Origin: JBBUX01 sp037445775
GTDB taxonomy: Bacteria > Actinomycetota > Coriobacteriia > Anaerosomatales > PHET01
Reading direction: 5' to 3'
Length of the DNA stretch: 64,000 nt
Assembly (NCBI GenBank): GCA_037445775.1
Contig: JBBIJX010000001.1
Span: forward strand, 23,325-87,324
The number at the start of each line of letters is the position of its first letter. Within the stretch, counting starts at the first letter, position 1. This document shows, piece after piece, positions 59,576-64,000 of this stretch. Made by a program: the position numbers and the translations under genes. The notes below the pieces were generated by a model. That model was not told the DNA's origin and made no database searches. It saw only the letters and a list, made by a program, of their open reading frames with translations.

Positions 59576-61332
59576 CGCGGGCGAGCCGTTTCACGAGGAC
59601 GCTGCTCGCACGGCTGCTCGCCGGATATGTTGCGGTCGCGCTCGTGCTCGCCGCCGCGTGGACATGGTCGCTGTTCGGGCCGCTCACGAACGCGGCCGTA
59701 CGCCAGCAGGTGTCGCACCTAACGGCGGTCGCCCAGAGCGCGGCGTTGCTGACCGCGGTGTCAGACACGACCCCCGCAGAGGTCGCTCGCAGACTCGTCG
59801 CACGCACGGACCTGCGCGTGACGATCGTGGCTGCCGATGGCACAGTGATCGCGGACTCGGACTTCGAACCGGCGAAGATGGAGAACCACGCCGCCCGGCC
59901 TGAGGTGCGTGCAGCACTCGCTGGCGATGTGGGCACGGACCGTCGGCACTCCAGCGCCGAGGGTGTCGAAGCCCTCCACGTCGCGGTGCCGGGTTCGCTA
60001 GACGGGGAGCGCGTCGCCATCCGGGTGTCGGAGCCGATGACTGAGATCGAGGTCATCGCCGCGCGATCGCGGCGCTTCGGACTCGCGCTCTTGGGGCTGG
60101 CGTTGGGTATAGCCGGACTCGTCGCGCTCTGGGCGGCCCGCAGCACCGCCCGCCCCGTTCGTGAGTTGTCGCAGGCCGCCGAGCGAATGGCCGGCGGCGA
60201 TCTCCACACACCCATACCCGAGACCCCGTCCGACCTGACAGGCCTAGCCAATGCGCTCGGGATGTTGCGCGACGAGGTAACCTCGCGCATCGGCGCCCTT
60301 CACGCGGAACGCTCGACGTTGTCAGCCACCCTCGACGGGCTCGAAGAGGCCGTTCTGCTTGTGGAGTCGGGGCGCGTACGCTTCGCGAACCGCCACTACC
60401 ACCGGATGTTCGGCGTGACACCCGAGCGGCTCGTCGACACACCGCTGGCCGACGCCGGAATGCCCGCTGCGCTGCTCGAAGCCATCACGTCACATACGCA
60501 GGAGTCCAGCCCGTCGGCAACCGAACTCGACCCTGATCCGCTCGGACGGACGTATCGGATCGCGGTCACGTCGCTCATGGGCCCAGGGAACGTCCAGCGC
60601 GACGTCGTCGTCATCTCCGACGTCACCGAGCGTGCGCGCGTCGACCGCGTGCGCCGCGACTTCGTTGCGAACGCCAGCCACGAACTGAAGACTCCGGTGT
60701 CCGGGATCCGGCTGCTCGCGGACAACGCCGCAGCCGCCGCATCAGACGGCGACACCGAGACCGCACTCGAGTTCACGCGCCGGATCGCGACCGAGGCGCA
60801 GCGTCTGCAACACTTGGTGAGCGACCTGCTCGACCTCTCGCGCCTCGAGTTGACACCTTCTCCGTCCGCGCTGACGAACGTGCGCACGGCCGTGGACCGC
60901 GCCGTCACCTCACACCGGCCGCACGCGAACGCGAAGGGTCTCGCGCTCGACGTCGACCTGGGTGCCGTCGCCGGAAGCGACGTGTTCGTCGCCTCCGACG
61001 CGACCGACGTCGCCATCGCCCTCGACAACCTCGTCGACAACGCTGTCGCCTATACGCCCGAGGGCGGCGTGACGATACACGTCAAAGCGACGGACAACAC
61101 GGTATCGATCGCCGTGATGGATACCGGTCCAGGCATCGCGGTCGAGCACAGGGAGCGAGTCTTCGAGCGCTTCTACCGTGTCGACACCGGCCGCTCACGC
61201 GAGGCCGGCGGCACAGGCCTCGGTCTCGCACTCGTACGCCATGTCGTTGACCGGATCGGGGGCAGGGTCACCCTCGAGTCTGAGCCGGGTGTTGGCTCCA
61301 CGTTCACGCTCTGGTTGCCGCGCGCGCGCTGA
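59572..61332 (+). CDS. phoR: PhoR-like sensor histidine kinase
   Basis: 586 residues. One transmembrane helix (residues 14-35), an extracytoplasmic sensor of about 130 residues, a second helix (about 167-187), HAMP (ARSTARPVRELSQAAERMAGGDL), PAS (STLDGLEEAVLLVESG...VTPERLV), HisKA with phospho-His370 (NASHELKTP) and HATPase with DNLVDNAV, DTGPGI and GGTGLGLALV boxes. This is the PhoR layout. ATG 59572 overlaps the regulator stop (ATGA). Its 3' end overlaps the convergent PAP2 gene by 29 bases. Confidence 0.9.
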
Positions 61333-61882
61333 CTCCGCGCTCGCCGCGACGCCGATCCAGATACAGCACGAGCGCGCACCACACGAGCCCGATGACCCAC
61401 GCGCCGAGCACATCGCTCGGCCAGTGCACGCCAAGGTAGACGCGGGAGAAGCCGACCCCCACGGCGTTGGCACCCGTGAGCGCAGCCACCCACGCGCGCG
61501 CCGACGCTCGCCACCGCAGCCCGCGGACGATGGCTACGCATGCAACCGCAAGGCACAGCGTCGCGAGCGCATGTCCCGATGGAAAGCTCGACATCGGCGC
61601 CATCGGGACGAGCGCGGTCTCGATGGGAGGCCGCAGGCGGTCTAACAGCATCTTGGTGACAGTGGATACCAGCGCCCCTCCCCCCACCACCGTGTACATC
61701 AGGACCGCGAGTGCCGCCCTGTGCTGCAGCAGAAGCACGCCCGATATTGAGATGACGATCGCGGTCACCACGAGGGTGTCACCGAGGTGCGTCCAGGCGC
61801 TCATGAGCGCGGTGGATGTCGGCGTGCGCAGCGCGAAGACGGCCTGTATGACGGCTTCGTCGAAAGCCGTTACCGCACTCAC
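61304..61882 (-). CDS. PAP2-family membrane phosphatase
   Basis: 192 residues with five to six hydrophobic helices and the three PAP2 motifs: KMLLDRLRP, SSFPSGHA and SRVYLGVHWPSDVLGAW. It probably removes phosphate from undecaprenyl diphosphate or phosphatidate at the membrane. GTG 61882 overlaps the stop of the pyrophosphatase gene (GTGA). It runs 29 bases into the convergent histidine kinase gene. Confidence 0.9.
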   Translation of the reverse strand: MSAVTAFDEAVIQAVFALRTPTSTALMSAWTHLGDTLVVTAIVISISGVLLLQHRAALAVLMYTVVGGGALVSTVTKMLLDRLRPPIETALVPMAPMSSFPSGHALATLCLAVACVAIVRGLRWRASARAWVAALTGANAVGVGFSRVYLGVHWPSDVLGAWVIGLVWCALVLYLDRRRGERGVSARAATRA

Positions 61883-63507
61883 AACGTCGCCGCACCCGCA
61901 AGCAGCGCGGCGACCTGCTTCTTGCGCGACAGCACGCCCTGCATCCACGCGCTTCGGTCCCCGAGCGTGACGCCCAGCGCACGCTCAGCCATCCGCACCC
62001 TGCCCACCGCGAAGATCTCCGAGCCCTCGCGAACGACGTCGGTCGCCATTAGGAGCACGAGGTCGTATGAGCGCGACTCCCTGAGCGCCTCCATGGCCGC
62101 GCGCACCGCATGCGCCTTCTCCATGAGCTCGGTGAGGTCGACCGCCTCGTACTGCGCGATTGCGACGGTCGCTTCGCCGAGGCGGTACTCCTTCACGTCG
62201 GCGCGCACCACTTCGTCGGCGCTGAAGGGATGTGCCGCCGCGCGTGCCCTGAAGAGCTCCATGCCGAACTCGAGGGGCTCAAGGGCCGCGGCAGCCGAAA
62301 GACGCTCGACACAGGCGCGATCGACGTCACTTGTAGTAGGCGACTTGAGGAGCACCGTGTCGGTGAGTATGGCCGCGAGCAGCACACCGGCGATGGAGAC
62401 AGGCATCTCGATGCCGAGCGTACGGTAGCGCTCGGCGACGATCGTCGCTGTGGATCCCACCGGCAGGTTCAAGAAGAGGATGGGGCCGGCGGTCTGCACG
62501 TCGCCGATCCTATGGTGATCTACGATCTCGACGACGGCGGCGTCCTCGATGCCGGATGCGGACTGGGCGGCCTCGTTGTGGTCAACCAGCACGACCCGGC
62601 GTCTCATGCCGCGGGCGATGTCGGTGCGCGTGAGCATCCCGACGACCCGGCGCTCGTCGTCGACGACCACGGCCTCGCGGTGCACGCTGGCGAGCAGATC
62701 CTCGGACGCCTCGGAAAGCAGCGTGTCCGGCTCCACCATCAGCAGGTCCGTATCCATCAGATCGCCCACCGCCTGCGCGAGCGAGACGAGGCGCGCGGCC
62801 GTGTACGTGTCGTGCGACGTGGAGATCACCGCCGCCCGCTTCGCGCGCGCCAGTTCGATGACGGCGTCCGCAGGGCGCGCCCCCGTCGTGACGATGAGGC
62901 ACGCCGCCCCAGCCTCAAGCGCCATGGGTTGCGAGCGCACCCGGTCTCCCAGGATCACGACGTCACCCGGCGTGATGCGCGCGACGAGCGTTTCCGGCTC
63001 CGCTGCACCTATGAGTACGCTGCCCGCTACCTGCACGCCCTCGTCACCGGCCAGCAGCTCGCCTTCGAGCACCCGCACCAGCCGCTCGACCGTCACCGGC
63101 ATCTCGGCAAAGCCGGTCACTCCGGTGTCCTCGACGTAGCGCTCGGCGAGCATGCGCTGGCTCACGAGACCCACCACCGCACCCCCGGGAGCGACCACCG
63201 GGATCGCGCGCACGTCGCGCTCTCGCATAAGACGCCCAGCCGCGAGCATGGGCTCGCTCGGCGAAATCGTCACGGCACCCTCAGTCATCACGTCACGCAC
63301 CCGTGTGTGCACGTGCGCGATCTCTTCGGGAATCTCGAGTCCGAACCGCTCGAAGACCCATGACGTCTCAGCGGGGACGGGCCCAAGGCGCGCTGGCACA
63401 TAGACATTGTCGACGTCGGTCATGTTCTTGAGGTGCGCGTACGCCACCGCCGAGCAGATTGAATCGTTGTCGGGGTTGCGGTGGCCGAACACAAGGATGG
63501 GACCCAC
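61879..63507 (-). CDS. ppaC: CBS/DRTGG-type manganese-dependent inorganic pyrophosphatase (family II)
   Basis: 542 residues. The DHH domain starts GHRNPDNDSICSA and later has VDHNEAAQS and EIVDHHRIG, the metal-site motifs of family II pyrophosphatases. Inserted between them are a first CBS domain (about 68-130), a DRTGG domain (about 150-245) and a second CBS domain (about 250-305), as in clostridial nucleotide-regulated CBS-PPases. The DHHA2 domain closes the protein. It hydrolyses PPi, with adenine nucleotides as expected regulators. GTG 63507 follows AGAGAGAGG. Confidence 0.92.
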   Translation of the reverse strand: MGPILVFGHRNPDNDSICSAVAYAHLKNMTDVDNVYVPARLGPVPAETSWVFERFGLEIPEEIAHVHTRVRDVMTEGAVTISPSEPMLAAGRLMRERDVRAIPVVAPGGAVVGLVSQRMLAERYVEDTGVTGFAEMPVTVERLVRVLEGELLAGDEGVQVAGSVLIGAAEPETLVARITPGDVVILGDRVRSQPMALEAGAACLIVTTGARPADAVIELARAKRAAVISTSHDTYTAARLVSLAQAVGDLMDTDLLMVEPDTLLSEASEDLLASVHREAVVVDDERRVVGMLTRTDIARGMRRRVVLVDHNEAAQSASGIEDAAVVEIVDHHRIGDVQTAGPILFLNLPVGSTATIVAERYRTLGIEMPVSIAGVLLAAILTDTVLLKSPTTSDVDRACVERLSAAAALEPLEFGMELFRARAAAHPFSADEVVRADVKEYRLGEATVAIAQYEAVDLTELMEKAHAVRAAMEALRESRSYDLVLLMATDVVREGSEIFAVGRVRMAERALGVTLGDRSAWMQGVLSRKKQVAALLAGAATL

Positions 63508-63542
63508 GATGCCTCTCTCTCACGCCACGCTTCGGCGGTCGG

Positions 63543-64000
63543 CTACGACGTCACCTTCACAATGGGAGCGTACCCGACGAGCAGCTTCTTGGTCTCGCCA
63601 CTACGGGCGAACCTGATGACGAGCTGGTCGCCGTTGACCTCCGTCACGAGACCACGCCCGAACACCTTGTGGTCGACGGTGTCGCCCGCAGCGAACGACT
63701 CAGCCGGCACCGCCGGACTCCGTGACGCGCGCACACCGCCGCCTCCAGCCGATCCGCCTACACCGGCGCGGGGACTTCCGCCGCCGAACACCCTGCCCTC
63801 ACGGCGGTCGCCGGCTCCGTGACCGAACACACCGCGCCTGTCGCCGCGTTTCTCCCACCCCGTGCCGCCAAATCCACCGGATCCCAACCCGGACGCCACG
63901 ACATGTTCGGACGGGATCTCGCCGATGAAGCGGCTCGGCGGGTTGTGCTGTGTCGCTCCGTAGATCGACCGTGAGTGCGCGTGCGTCAGATAGAGGCGCT
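63543..64000 (-). CDS. pcrA: ATP-dependent DNA helicase PcrA/UvrD, 3' end only
   Basis: The complement is open from the window edge for 152 codons. RLYLTHAHSR, NPPSRFIGEIP and the final AGDTVDHKVFGRGLV...KKLLVGYAPI are the last helicase motif and the Tudor-like C-terminal domain of PcrA. Between them lies a Gly/Arg-rich linker (about 60 residues). The gene begins outside the window and probably leads the pcrA-pyrophosphatase-PAP2 transcript. Confidence 0.93.
   Translation of the reverse strand, partial: RLYLTHAHSRSIYGATQHNPPSRFIGEIPSEHVVASGLGSGGFGGTGWEKRGDRRGVFGHGAGDRREGRVFGGGSPRAGVGGSAGGGGVRASRSPAVPAESFAAGDTVDHKVFGRGLVTEVNGDQLVIRFARSGETKKLLVGYAPIVKVTS

Overview
The window is about 64 kb of GC-rich, gene-dense bacterial chromosome with no rRNA, tRNA, CRISPR array, transposase or phage gene that I could find. 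The mix points to a strictly anaerobic actinobacterium of the Coriobacteriia (Anaerosomatales/OPB41-like) kind. It has an actinobacterial DUF2469 homologue and PASTA proteins, next to genes typical of anaerobes and archaea: DUF39 and NIL-ferredoxin homocysteine synthesis, UPF0280, MetF/MetV, a short corrinoid MetH, archaeal-type phosphoglycerate mutase, a GltB-like FMN protein and Isf-type flavoproteins. The taxon is inferred from gene content only. GTG starts are common, and GTGA or ATGA overlaps join many gene pairs.

Layout. 1-3.1 kb: 3' part missing from a secreted subtilisin-like protease. 3.3-7.2 kb: a HEAT-repeat protein and a NifV/LeuA-like synthase with a two-subunit LeuC/LeuD-type dehydratase, the large subunit apparently starting at CTG. 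7.2-11.7 kb: DUF45 metallopeptidase, RlmKL, a secreted NlpC/P60-like protein and a NYN-LOTUS protein. 11.9-20.9 kb: a GAF-HD-GYP c-di-GMP phosphodiesterase, a beta-hydroxyacid dehydrogenase, a flavoprotein, a COG2403 GTPase, NAD salvage (pncB-pncA) and several unknowns. 21-30.3 kb, all on the minus strand: DUF2469-ligA-ferredoxin/CPBP fusion, then gatC-gatA-PASTA-gatB-degV.

30.3-41.3 kb is the most interesting part. It holds UPF0280, a ferritin-like/GGDEF protein (plus strand), lipA, lpd, metF, metV, a MetH without reactivation domain, a small three-helix membrane protein, a NIL-ferredoxin and DUF39. Together these would make homocysteine from sulfide and an aspartate-derived aldehyde, methylate it with one-carbon units from MetF/MetV, and tie in lipoate/glycine-cleavage chemistry. 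A Nudix hydrolase follows.

41.3-64 kb: a second PASTA protein, a SHOCT peptide, a heterodimeric ABC exporter, a GltB-like protein divergent from glnA, a PadR regulator with a strong palindrome upstream followed by a flavoprotein gene, phosphoglycerate mutase, two GNAT acetyltransferases, and threonine synthase (apparently leaderless). Last come the phosphate system pstSCAB, divergent from a PhoB/PhoR-like pair across a PhoB-box-like repeat array, then PAP2, a CBS/DRTGG inorganic pyrophosphatase and the 3' end of pcrA/uvrD.

No gene-free stretch exceeds 300 bases. The longest gaps (3063-3297, 7026-7255, 13002-13217, 49533-49762, 54997-55210) are described where they hold anything. In 3063-3297 and 13002-13217 I see nothing convincing.
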